Below, piece by piece: positions 29,921-36,507 of a stretch of DNA of 36,507 nucleotides. The notes beneath the pieces are model-generated. The model had not been told where the DNA came from and ran no database searches. It saw only the letters and a program-made list of their open reading frames with translations. Both the position numbers and the translations under genes were made by a program. Position 1 is the stretch's first letter. Every line of letters begins with the position of its first letter. Source of the DNA: JANNXY01 sp031409775 (lineage in GTDB: Bacteria > Patescibacteriota > Minisyncoccia > Phycocordibacterales > CAIZIN01); the NCBI GenBank assembly GCA_031409775.1, contig JANNXY010000058.1, forward strand, positions 1 through 36,507, read 5' to 3'.

Positions 29921-30393
29921 GCTTCTACTCCAGTGCAGCAGCAAGGCGATTCATCACAACAGCATGGCATCGAAGGATAACAGCCGGGATCTTCAAAGAA
30001 CATCGAAAAACCTTTTTTTGGAATCAAATTATATTCGTTATCGTAAAGATCTGAGCATTCACAAATCTTTTTGATTTCTTCTTCATAGTCTTTGTAATCG
30101 CGTGTGACTTGGTTTTCACCATTTTCTAAATCTGTATAAAGATGTTTTCTTGCAATGTAGCAAGTCCAGTGTTTTAGAATTTCTATTGAACGACCAGCCG
30201 TATATACAGCGCGAATCGTTCTTAAATCAAAGCAGCAAGATAGAATTAAATTTAGTTCTGCTTCTGCATCTGCAATAGCAGCATTTAGACGAGCAGTTAC
30301 AACCGCATTTGTTTGCGTTTCTGCTTTGTCCGTTGTTTGGATTAGTTCTTCAAGTCCATAACGGTCAATCATGTCTTGTTCTACTGCATACAT
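29917..30393 (-). CDS. Head completion/connector protein, Mu gp36-like (DUF1320)
   Basis: A 158-aa helical protein. The N-terminus (MIDRYGLEELIQTTDKAE, then ARLNAAIADAEAELNLIL) fits DUF1320/Mu gp36, a head-tail connector. The C-terminus is unusually Cys-rich (YPSMPCCCDESPCCCTGVEA), possibly metal-binding or cross-linking. No ribosome site precedes the ATG at 30393; a GC-rich hairpin occupies the upstream gap. Confidence 0.8.
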   Translation of the reverse strand: MYAVEQDMIDRYGLEELIQTTDKAETQTNAVVTARLNAAIADAEAELNLILSCCFDLRTIRAVYTAGRSIEILKHWTCYIARKHLYTDLENGENQVTRDYKDYEEEIKKICECSDLYDNEYNLIPKKGFSMFFEDPGCYPSMPCCCDESPCCCTGVEA

Positions 30394-30401
30394 AGTTAGT
30401 T

Positions 30402-30423
30402 GGGGCGGTTTTTAGGCCGCCCC
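30402..30423 (-). other. GC-rich hairpin between capsid and connector genes
   Basis: On the minus strand GGGGCGG pairs with CCGCCCC across an 8-base loop (CCTAAAAA). No T-tract follows, so it is not a standard terminator; it may stabilise the upstream capsid mRNA or reduce read-through into the connector gene. It is followed by the connector start 8 bases on. A GGGGGAATC sequence like the late ribosome sites lies just upstream without a usable start. Confidence 0.7.
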
Positions 30424-30436
30424 GATTCCCCCATGA

Positions 30437-31417
30437 TTAAGCAAGAATGTTGGTAAGTAGGAAACCGAACTGATAGTTCGTTACTACTTCTTTAACACTT
30501 TCGCCCACTCGCAAGTAACGTGTACCGCGAAGTCCGTTTTGTGGCTGGAAAATATCTCCAGTGAACAATCCACCATTTCTTGCAGTGAATGCAAAAGTTG
30601 GTGCAGGACATTCCGTACCACCTTGGAAACTAGGATTTTTGCTGAAAAGCAAAATGTAGTTGCCCCAAAGCGGAGTCAATGTACCAGCTACGTTACCGAA
30701 TGCACGACCTTCGCACATTCCATCAAGTCCCAAGGTTTGCGCAATTGCATCGTTGGTTACTACACCACGAGCATCTACGTTGCCCAAGAAAGAAGGGTGA
30801 CGACGAAGGAAGGCAGCAATTTTCTTGCTGGTTACCATCCAGTTATAGTTTACGTTTGAATCAGCGATAATATCAGACAACTTCGCTAGTGGGTCAGTTG
30901 GTGTAACACCGTTGAATTCATCACCTGCTGCCAATGCTTCAGTATGTCCAGCCGGGTAAAACAATGGATCATCGATCAAATCGATAACACGTTGTTCACG
31001 GTTAAGCATAAGCAATGACATCAAATGTTCGGTTGAACTTTCCATGTAGTTTGCAGGTACACCGGAACATGTGCCAGCCGCTACAGCTTGCTCCATGCAC
31101 CAAGTGATACGCATATCAAGGCCATGATCTTCAACGTTTGCAAAACTCAAAACCGTTTCAGGGTTTTGGATTTCGTGAACGATTCCAAGTTGACCAGCAA
31201 AGTCATTTACAAATTCATATGGCTGTTCTGTATTCCAGTTGTGATAGAAAAACCGACAGGTCGGAGTTTCAACAAAAGGCATAACACAATCAGCCGCGTA
31301 ATCTGTACGACAGTTGCGAATTTCAGTTGCAACCGCTGCCAATGAGCCATTGTAATCAAAAGGCGTTTGCGCAAATTGCAATGCACCTTTTGGCATAATA
31401 TTTGATTTAATTTCCAT
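30437..31417 (-). CDS. Major capsid protein
   Basis: A 326-aa major capsid protein, most like the lambda gpE-type branch of the HK97 fold. Segments include CRFFYHNWNTEQPYEFVNDF, the helix LLMLNREQRVIDLIDDP, YNWMVTSKKIAAFLRRHPSF, and a C-terminal GTRYLRVGESVKEVVTNYQF. Position directly after the decoration protein and before the connector supports it. GGGGGAAAT precedes the ATG. No N-terminal delta domain long enough for scaffold replacement is seen, consistent with the separate scaffold gene. Confidence 0.9.
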   Translation of the reverse strand: MEIKSNIMPKGALQFAQTPFDYNGSLAAVATEIRNCRTDYAADCVMPFVETPTCRFFYHNWNTEQPYEFVNDFAGQLGIVHEIQNPETVLSFANVEDHGLDMRITWCMEQAVAAGTCSGVPANYMESSTEHLMSLLMLNREQRVIDLIDDPLFYPAGHTEALAAGDEFNGVTPTDPLAKLSDIIADSNVNYNWMVTSKKIAAFLRRHPSFLGNVDARGVVTNDAIAQTLGLDGMCEGRAFGNVAGTLTPLWGNYILLFSKNPSFQGGTECPAPTFAFTARNGGLFTGDIFQPQNGLRGTRYLRVGESVKEVVTNYQFGFLLTNILA

Positions 31418-31428
31418 ATTTCCCCCTA

Positions 31429-31818
31429 TTATCCTTGATCAATTTGAACAACAAACAAGTCACCTAGAGCCGCAGCAGCTGTTACAGCTTGTCCCAAACG
31501 AACACCTGCACCAGTTACAGCACGACCAAGCGCACCTGCAATGATTGGATCATTAACAGCAATTGCCGCACCAGCTTCTACAATAGCAAGGCCGCCTTGT
31601 TGACAATCCAAAAGGTCACCAATTTCACCACCGCAAAGAGTTACACCGGCATAAATGTCGGTTGCATCCGTTGCGTAAACAATTGTGTGATCTCCAGTTG
31701 ATAATAGTTTAACGATTCTATATTGAGCAATATCATCAGCACCAGCAACTGGCGTGACGCTTGCGTCAACTTTGTAAGTTTGTGTCACAACATTTTTTGT
31801 GACTGCATAAACTCCCAT
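31429..31818 (-). CDS. Head decoration protein (DUF2190-like)
   Basis: A 129-aa beta-rich protein, Ala/Gly-rich, with paired motifs DDIAQYRIVKLLSTGDH, AGVTLCGGEIGDLLD and GQAVTAAAALGDLFVVQID. The GVxLxxxxxGD...V pattern repeated at the end is typical of DUF2190 capsid cement proteins that stabilise the head. GAGGGGGAATT precedes the ATG. The N-terminus of the 914-aa fibre has a similar end (AIGYVLSPKGVLAGEKVDIQ), a possible shared capsid-binding mode. Confidence 0.8.
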   Translation of the reverse strand: MGVYAVTKNVVTQTYKVDASVTPVAGADDIAQYRIVKLLSTGDHTIVYATDATDIYAGVTLCGGEIGDLLDCQQGGLAIVEAGAAIAVNDPIIAGALGRAVTGAGVRLGQAVTAAAALGDLFVVQIDQG

Positions 31819-31909
31819 AATTCCCCCTCGGAAAAAAGTTAATAGTCATTCCATTGTGGGATAATTAAAAAGTAAATGCAATAGAAATTGTTAAAATAAT
31901 TCAATAATA

Positions 31910-31938
31910 TTAATAACTTAAAAATATTAAAAGGTGAA
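31910..31938 (-). promoter_or_regulatory. Candidate capsid-operon promoter overlapping an operator
   Basis: On the minus strand TTCACC (31938-31933) and TATTAA (31915-31910) are 17 bp apart, with the -35 partly inside the operator dyad at 31935-31946. A second option, TTAACA (31894-31889) with TTTAAT (31869-31864), has a 19-bp spacer and would place the dyads far upstream, as for activation. The AT-rich sequence makes either call tentative. Confidence 0.4.
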
Positions 31939-31985
31939 GTATTTCAGGTTTTTAGATTTTGAAAGTTGAAATATTTCAGGTTTTA
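31935..31985. promoter_or_regulatory. Capsid-operon operator: paired 12-bp dyads
   Basis: TGAAGTATTTCA (31935-31946) and TGAAATATTTCA (31967-31978) match the dyads of the divergent early/late operator; the second is identical to 7327-7338. Centres are 32 bp apart, close to three helical turns. Both are followed on the plus strand by GGTTTT, making an 18-bp direct repeat. They lie upstream of the decoration and capsid genes, so one regulator could control head production and its own synthesis. Confidence 0.8.
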
Positions 31986-32141
31986 CTTAGAAACAATACA
32001 TTGCGCGATTGTTCGATCACTGTAGACAGTAGATTTTTGCAAACATGTTGCATAGTACTTTTGACATTCAAGCTGTTTTTCTTCAATTACTGAAATATGT
32101 TCAATTCCAACCATCAGCGTCACATTAAGCTGACAAAGCAT
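31983..32141 (-). CDS. Possible small Cys-containing protein, 52 aa
   Basis: A 52-codon frame from ATG at 32141 to TAA beside the operator pair. It contains VIEEKQLECQKYYATCLQK and four Cys, and looks protein-like, but has no ribosome site. If not translated, 31819-32169 is a gene-free regulatory gap. A poor extra dyad-like sequence (TGAAATATGTTCA, about 32091-32103) lies within it. Confidence 0.35.
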   Translation of the reverse strand: MLCQLNVTLMVGIEHISVIEEKQLECQKYYATCLQKSTVYSDRTIAQCIVSK

Positions 32142-32169
32142 AGCAATTTAGAAAAAAATACTGGTCATT

Positions 32170-32325
32170 TTATTCTGGATTGTCCTTTGGCTCTTCTAAA
32201 AGAGATTCAAGCGCTTTAATTGCACCCGCGCAAGCGTTTAGATTAGCTAACAATTGTTCTTGCTGAGCTTTAAATCCTTCAATTCGTTTTTGAATATCTT
32301 GTTTTTGTTCGTCACTTAGCTGCAT
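32170..32325 (-). CDS. Small coiled-coil protein, 51 aa
   Basis: A 51-aa heptad-rich protein (EQKQDIQKRIEGFKAQQEQL, then AIKALESLLEE). A strong GGAGG site precedes the ATG at 32325, and it overlaps the preceding gene by 14 bp. A pair of small coiled-coil proteins after the fibre genes suggests fibre assembly helpers or head-fibre base proteins; this is inference from position. Confidence 0.7.
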   Translation of the reverse strand: MQLSDEQKQDIQKRIEGFKAQQEQLLANLNACAGAIKALESLLEEPKDNPE

Positions 32326-32503
32326 ATAAAGCCTCCAACATGGTTTGTTTTTCGTTAATTAAATTTTGTATATAGTCAATCTGAGATTGATAATCCGCAA
32401 TCATTTGAATTATCTCAGCTTCGGTATATTCACCAACAATTTCATTAGTTATTGTTTTAGTTATTTTTACTTTCCCATCAACGATTTCAATTTGATCTGT
32501 CAT
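32312..32503 (-). CDS. Small coiled-coil protein, 63 aa
   Basis: A 63-aa protein: a short beta start (QIEIVDGKVKITKTI) then a coiled coil (EAEIIQMIADYQSQIDYIQN). AAGGAG precedes the ATG. The layout resembles the beta/coiled-coil small proteins found beside fibre genes. Function unknown; paired with the following 51-aa gene. Confidence 0.7.
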   Translation of the reverse strand: MTDQIEIVDGKVKITKTITNEIVGEYTEAEIIQMIADYQSQIDYIQNLINEKQTMLEALYAAK

Positions 32504-32511
32504 AAATCTCC

Positions 32512-35124
32512 TTAGTTTAATACTTCAATAAAACATGCTGTAGATTTAGCAATCTTTGCAGCATCCGCAGTGTCCCATTGAATTGTAACGTCTAACGCAT
32601 TAGTTGTTGTCGTATCTATGGTAGTTGTTGCGCCTGCGTTATTCAGCGGGTCTACCGCGATTGTTCCTGTAACACCTGTTAAATATTCAATATCCCCATG
32701 TGTAATAACTGTTCCTGTGCCACCTGTTGTTCTGCATGTAATTAAAACTTCTCCATCTACTTCTAAATTAGAAGCACTTGCCAATAAAGAAGTTGTTGCA
32801 ATTGTAGCTAGTGTGGTTGATCCATACTTCACACGAATGGTTGCTGTAGCTCCTGTAATTGGAGTTGAGTATACCCCACCAACTCTTAAACGAATGGTTT
32901 TACCAATGGTAAAAAAGTTAGACGGTAAAGTTTTTGTACCTACTCCAGTTCCTAATAAAGTAGTTTCAGTTGTTGTATTTGTAACTGTTTGATCAGCGGT
33001 CTGGGTAAAAATACAACCGACTAAATTTCTAGTGATTCCAGAATAAAAAGTGGAAAGAGCTTTTTGAGTGGAATCGTTCCATTCATCCCCTTCTTTAGGA
33101 GAGGTTGGTGCAGTGCCGGCTTGCATTCGGATAGATGCAATCGTTGTAGTTGATGCCGCCGCATGTACGCATGCTGTAGGATCTGTCGTTCCTGTATTAT
33201 CACCTGCGAAAATGAGTCCCGTAGCTACTTTACCTAAAATACGCGCAGCCCACGCTCTAGTTATCGTTGCGTTGGTTCCTGCAACTGGTGGCCCAGTTAC
33301 TCCAAGGGTTACGGCATCTGTAATGGTGGACGCGCCCACAAAGGAGTAAGTTGGTGCTTGAATTAAAAACGCACGTTGTGTCGCAATAGCACCCGTTGCA
33401 AATTGAAGCGTTCTAGCTAAGTTAACATTAAAATCTACAAGCTCAGTTCCAGCCGTTTGGTTGGTATGAGCCGCTCCTGTAAATAATGCCAGTAAATTTG
33501 ATCCACCAACGGTAGCTCCACCTCCAACGTTTAAATTTGCTGTCGCTGTTGTTGTACCTACGGAAAGTCTCCCCCCTGCCGTATTGACAAATAAAAATGT
33601 TGAAACGTCGGTTTGTCTTCCATTGGTTGTAGTGAAAGAAACTCGACCGGAAGTTAGTCCGCCTACCGGATCAGCGAGTACAAGTCTTTTTCTTGCCGCG
33701 CCCGTTGTAATCGTAAAAAACAAATCATCTGTGGTCATTTCCACAGCACCAGGTTCCGCCGTTGTCATAGAAGTGCCTGAAGTAAATTTAAGCGGAGCGG
33801 TTGTTGCGGCTGTTGTTCCTGCCGCTAAATGAAGTAAGGCTGTTGGCAATACTACACCCGTAGCAGATCCAATATAAAGTTTTGTGCCAATAGCTGTATT
33901 CCCCAAAATACGCGCAGCCCATGATCTAGTTATAGTCATGTTCGTACCAGCAACTGGAGATCCAGAAACTTCAAATGTAACTGCATCTGTGGTTGTTGTT
34001 GCGCCAGTTGCTGAATATGTTGGATTTGATATTACATAAGCTCGCTGTAACGTTTTTGATCCCAATGCAAATTGAACCGTTCTTGCGAGTCTAAATTCTA
34101 CATCAGGAATATCAGTAGATGCCGTTAGTCCTGTGTGGTTTGCTGGAACAGCTAGTAAAACTCCTGGAGAACCGCTTGTTGCAGCGGTTTGCCCCAACAT
34201 TAAAGTTGAAATCGCTGTAGATCCAACACCTATACCTAAAGCACCGGCTGTTAATGTTGCTGGCGTTTGAAATACAAAGTTATTTAAATCTTGAAGCCCG
34301 GCGGTTCCAGAAAAAGGAACCCGTGTAGAAGTTAAACTACCATTGGATAAAACTTGAACGCCAGAAAAATCAACCATTGTAATGGTTCGCGTCGTGGCTG
34401 CTGTTAATCCAGCTAATTCAAACATTAAAATTTTAGAAGGTGTTACGTTGTCGGAAATCTGAAAAATAGAGTCTCTTATCAATATAAAAGTTCCGTCAAA
34501 TGCAAATCCCGTTATACCGCCAAAAGCTCCACCATTATTATATTGAATATCCCCGCCCGAGCCGCCAGGGCTAGTAGCAGTTGATGCCGCATTTAGAGTT
34601 GTACCTGTAAATGAAAGATTTGTTCCAAGGGTGATTTCTTCAGTATCGCCAGCTCCAGCCGTTGCGCGACCAAGAAGTCTATTCGTTGTTACGTTTTGAA
34701 TCTTTGCATATGTTACAGCATCATTTGCGATTGTTGCTACAACGGAACCAGGTCCAGTTGCTGTAACGTCACCTGTTAAGGCTGTTATTCCACCGCCCGC
34801 CGCAGATGTAACATCGTACTCAATAATCGACCATTGGCCGACAGCAAGCGTTGGATCTCCACTCATTAATGTAGCTTTTATAGTTTTACCAATTGGCACT
34901 GTATACGTATTGGTTCCATTGATTGATAAAATCATTGTATCAATAGATATTAATTGAAAGGATTCTTCCGCAATAAAATAATAGCTCTTAATATCTTTAA
35001 TATTTAAGTTGTCATAAATTGGAAGATTAACCAGGATCGCATCTACAGTAACTCGCATCAGTCCATCTTCTTTAAGAACCTGATAGTTTGCGGTTAATTC
35101 TTTGTAATTATATCTTAAGCTCAT
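32512..35124 (-). CDS. Repeat-containing fibre, 870 aa
   Basis: An 870-aa fibre. After an N-terminal ~110-residue domain and a GGGITALTGDVTATGPGS segment common in phage fibres, the shaft contains two long related copies, about 267-450 and 491-673, each with an RVPF/RVSF start, an LARTVQF/LARTLQF core, a TTDAVTFEVSG/ITDAVTLGVTG strand and ITRSWAARILG/ITRAWAARILG. The C-terminal ~190 residues form a distinct domain ending KSTACFIEVLN. Its start overlaps the 914-aa fibre stop (ATGA). Located in the head module; whether it joins the head or the tail is open. Confidence 0.85.
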   Translation of the reverse strand: MSLRYNYKELTANYQVLKEDGLMRVTVDAILVNLPIYDNLNIKDIKSYYFIAEESFQLISIDTMILSINGTNTYTVPIGKTIKATLMSGDPTLAVGQWSIIEYDVTSAAGGGITALTGDVTATGPGSVVATIANDAVTYAKIQNVTTNRLLGRATAGAGDTEEITLGTNLSFTGTTLNAASTATSPGGSGGDIQYNNGGAFGGITGFAFDGTFILIRDSIFQISDNVTPSKILMFELAGLTAATTRTITMVDFSGVQVLSNGSLTSTRVPFSGTAGLQDLNNFVFQTPATLTAGALGIGVGSTAISTLMLGQTAATSGSPGVLLAVPANHTGLTASTDIPDVEFRLARTVQFALGSKTLQRAYVISNPTYSATGATTTTDAVTFEVSGSPVAGTNMTITRSWAARILGNTAIGTKLYIGSATGVVLPTALLHLAAGTTAATTAPLKFTSGTSMTTAEPGAVEMTTDDLFFTITTGAARKRLVLADPVGGLTSGRVSFTTTNGRQTDVSTFLFVNTAGGRLSVGTTTATANLNVGGGATVGGSNLLALFTGAAHTNQTAGTELVDFNVNLARTLQFATGAIATQRAFLIQAPTYSFVGASTITDAVTLGVTGPPVAGTNATITRAWAARILGKVATGLIFAGDNTGTTDPTACVHAAASTTTIASIRMQAGTAPTSPKEGDEWNDSTQKALSTFYSGITRNLVGCIFTQTADQTVTNTTTETTLLGTGVGTKTLPSNFFTIGKTIRLRVGGVYSTPITGATATIRVKYGSTTLATIATTSLLASASNLEVDGEVLITCRTTGGTGTVITHGDIEYLTGVTGTIAVDPLNNAGATTTIDTTTTNALDVTIQWDTADAAKIAKSTACFIEVLN

Positions 35125-36507
35125 ACTCCATACCCTTCAATAATTACTTCAACGTTACTATCGATCATGGTTCTATCTTCACTCATTCCATCTGTTATTA
35201 AAGGATCGTAATTCTGACTCATGACTAAAGAATGATATACATAAATGAACATTGGAACGTTTGAACTAATTGTTGGTATTACTGATTTAATGGTAATGAT
35301 ACAATTTTTTACAGACAATTTATATTCATGAGTTGGATTTGTTGTATCAACAATTTGAATTGGAGAAATACTTCCAGCATCATTTGTAAACTCGCCATCT
35401 AAAATTAGATTTGTTATACCTGAACCTTCAGTATTCTGATTTGATAATTGAATGATCGGCCAAGCTCCAGCGCCTGTATTTGCACCTGAATTTTTATAAC
35501 TACCTGAAAATGTAAAAGATCCAAAAGATCGAAGTGATACAATTTCATTGTTTTGAGAACCACCGAAAAGAACATTCCTTCCTGAAATCCAAGTTCCAGA
35601 TTTATGATGAAAAATTGGAGCTGTACCATCAGATAAAATCTGTTGAGTGTGCCATAACCAAGGCACTTCGTTACCAGCTGTGTCAGTTTTTCGATGAACT
35701 AAATTTCCATTAAATACCCAAGTTCCACGACCAGGGTTTAAGAAAAAACCATCCGTAGAATCAAAATCAGCATTAAGTTCGATATATGTTTTATGAGGTT
35801 CTACACCAAGTTCTGTATAAATTGAATCAGTTGCTTGAATTGCATTATAAATCAAACATCTTTCTCTATTTCTACCTTTTACAATAATCTGTTGCTGACC
35901 ATAATTATCAAATTTTGTTTCTCCATTTTCGGCTGTAAAATCTGAAAGGTGAATAAGTTTTGAGCTTGATGTTTGCCAAAAGTCACACTTGATATTTCCT
36001 TTGCACCAACCAGAACCTTGAAATCCTCTATCATTAATTGAATCGGCTTCAACCGTAAAAATCATAGAAGTGGGTTCAATAACAGATCCTGCACCGGAAG
36101 AATTAATAGCCTTTACTTGAATATGACATTCAGCTGGAATCGGATCACTCGGTGATGAATTAGCCGCAAAAGTTCCTTGACAATCTATTTCACCGTTACC
36201 TCGAACATATAATCTTGCGGAAGGACTAATTGAAAAAGTAGGTCCAGCGGTATTTGTTACAATTTTTGAAAATGGCTCCATGTAAATTTTCAGTTCATTT
36301 GTCAGTGCATATGCGCTGTTGATAATATGATTTCCTGGAAATAAATGAATCGTATAATCAAAACTCGCGCCTAAAGCAGATAATGCTGTATCAATATTTT
36401 TATACTTCAATGTTTGTGAATCTGGAATAGCCGTTGCATCATCTCCATAAAATGGATCTACATATATCGTTTGATTAAAAAGTGGGCCAGTTGCTGGCGC
36501 AGCAACA
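35121..36507 (-). CDS. Capsid-module fibre, C-terminal part (gene starts at 1499)
   Basis: This is the 3' part of the 914-aa fibre; the sequence above 36366 repeats bases 1-141. The segment from YVDPFYGDD onward contains a YKNIDTALSAL motif and repeated short beta-strand-like stretches with GNGEIDC, SFTFSGS and NLILDGEF. This is the pattern of right-handed beta-helix (pectate-lyase-like) tailspike domains that bind or cleave surface polysaccharide. No catalytic residues can be assigned by eye. Its stop overlaps the start of the next fibre at 35124 as ATGA, so the two fibres are translationally coupled. Confidence 0.85.
   Translation of the reverse strand, partial: VAAPATGPLFNQTIYVDPFYGDDATAIPDSQTLKYKNIDTALSALGASFDYTIHLFPGNHIINSAYALTNELKIYMEPFSKIVTNTAGPTFSISPSARLYVRGNGEIDCQGTFAANSSPSDPIPAECHIQVKAINSSGAGSVIEPTSMIFTVEADSINDRGFQGSGWCKGNIKCDFWQTSSSKLIHLSDFTAENGETKFDNYGQQQIIVKGRNRERCLIYNAIQATDSIYTELGVEPHKTYIELNADFDSTDGFFLNPGRGTWVFNGNLVHRKTDTAGNEVPWLWHTQQILSDGTAPIFHHKSGTWISGRNVLFGGSQNNEIVSLRSFGSFTFSGSYKNSGANTGAGAWPIIQLSNQNTEGSGITNLILDGEFTNDAGSISPIQIVDTTNPTHEYKLSVKNCIITIKSVIPTISSNVPMFIYVYHSLVMSQNYDPLITDGMSEDRTMIDSNVEVIIEGYGV
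36367..36507. repeat. Terminal direct repeat, right copy (circular join)
   Basis: Exact second copy of bases 1-141. Removing one copy gives a 36,366-bp circle. The segment is internal coding sequence of the 914-aa fibre gene read leftward. Confidence 0.95.

Noticed and set aside
32091..32103. Fifth operator-like sequence TGAAATATGTTCA
   Set aside because: One base longer than the 12-bp dyad and unpaired; too weak to count as an operator.
32618..33832. Several plus-strand open frames opposite the 870-aa fibre
   Set aside because: Val/Ala/Pro-rich mirrors of the Thr/Ala/Gly-rich fibre codons; no ribosome sites.
1..36507. tRNA genes, CRISPR arrays and insertion sequences
   Set aside because: No cloverleaf-like segments, regularly spaced repeats or transposase-like proteins seen on reading both strands; a tRNA scan would settle the first.

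Overview
The window is a complete tailed-phage genome from an unidentified Gram-negative host. The first 141 bases recur exactly as the last 141, so the unit closes into a circle (or is circularly permuted) of 36,366 bp, and one fibre gene runs across the join. Gram-negative host evidence is a Rz/Rz1-type spanin pair, an M15 endolysin and two lipobox lipoproteins. The DNA looks AT-rich by eye. I see no tRNA, CRISPR, insertion sequence, integrase, transposase, partition gene, DNA polymerase, primase or helicase.

There are two divergent transcription blocks. The leftward (minus-strand) late block starts at 7301, runs to position 1, continues from 36366 and ends at 16088. In order of transcription it encodes: a candidate small terminase, small Cys-rich and membrane proteins, large terminase, Mu gp29-like portal, Mu gpF-like head protein, and a head protease with a nested scaffold. 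Then come two long fibres, small coiled-coil proteins, a DUF2190-like decoration protein, the major capsid protein, a Mu gp36-like connector, a tail terminator candidate, two paralogous tail tube proteins, and G/GT frameshifted tail chaperones. Last come two related receptor-binding candidates, the tape measure, tail tip proteins with an NlpC/P60-like peptidase and a gpJ-like hub, a Mu gpG-like protein, and the lysis cassette. The genome thus combines a Mu-type head with a lambda-type non-contractile tail (siphovirus).

The rightward (plus-strand) early block, 7380-16113, is a dense train of mostly tiny, translationally coupled genes. Recognisable members are two small HTH regulators, a phage protein usually found beside recombinases, a RecT/Redbeta-associated ssDNA-annealing candidate, a zinc-finger protein, a winged-helix protein, a protein with an RNA polymerase alpha-CTD-like helix-hairpin-helix segment, a RusA Holliday junction resolvase and a lipoprotein. 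A gene-free stretch of about 0.8 kb (8070-8854) holds a strong terminator, a long inverted repeat, three perfect DnaA boxes and a composite hairpin. It is the best replication origin candidate, and with no replication genes present the phage probably relies on host DnaA and the host replisome.

Control appears to rest on a 12-bp dyad, TGAARTAYTTCA on either strand, found four times: twice between the divergent blocks (centres 21 bp apart) and twice before the decoration/capsid genes (centres 32 bp apart). The first early gene is a 76-aa HTH protein and the natural candidate to bind them. The most unusual structural feature is the 914-aa fibre encoded inside the head module. Its N-terminal ~75 residues resemble a capsid decoration protein, which suggests a head-anchored fibre. 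Family assignments come from motif recognition by eye, not database searches.
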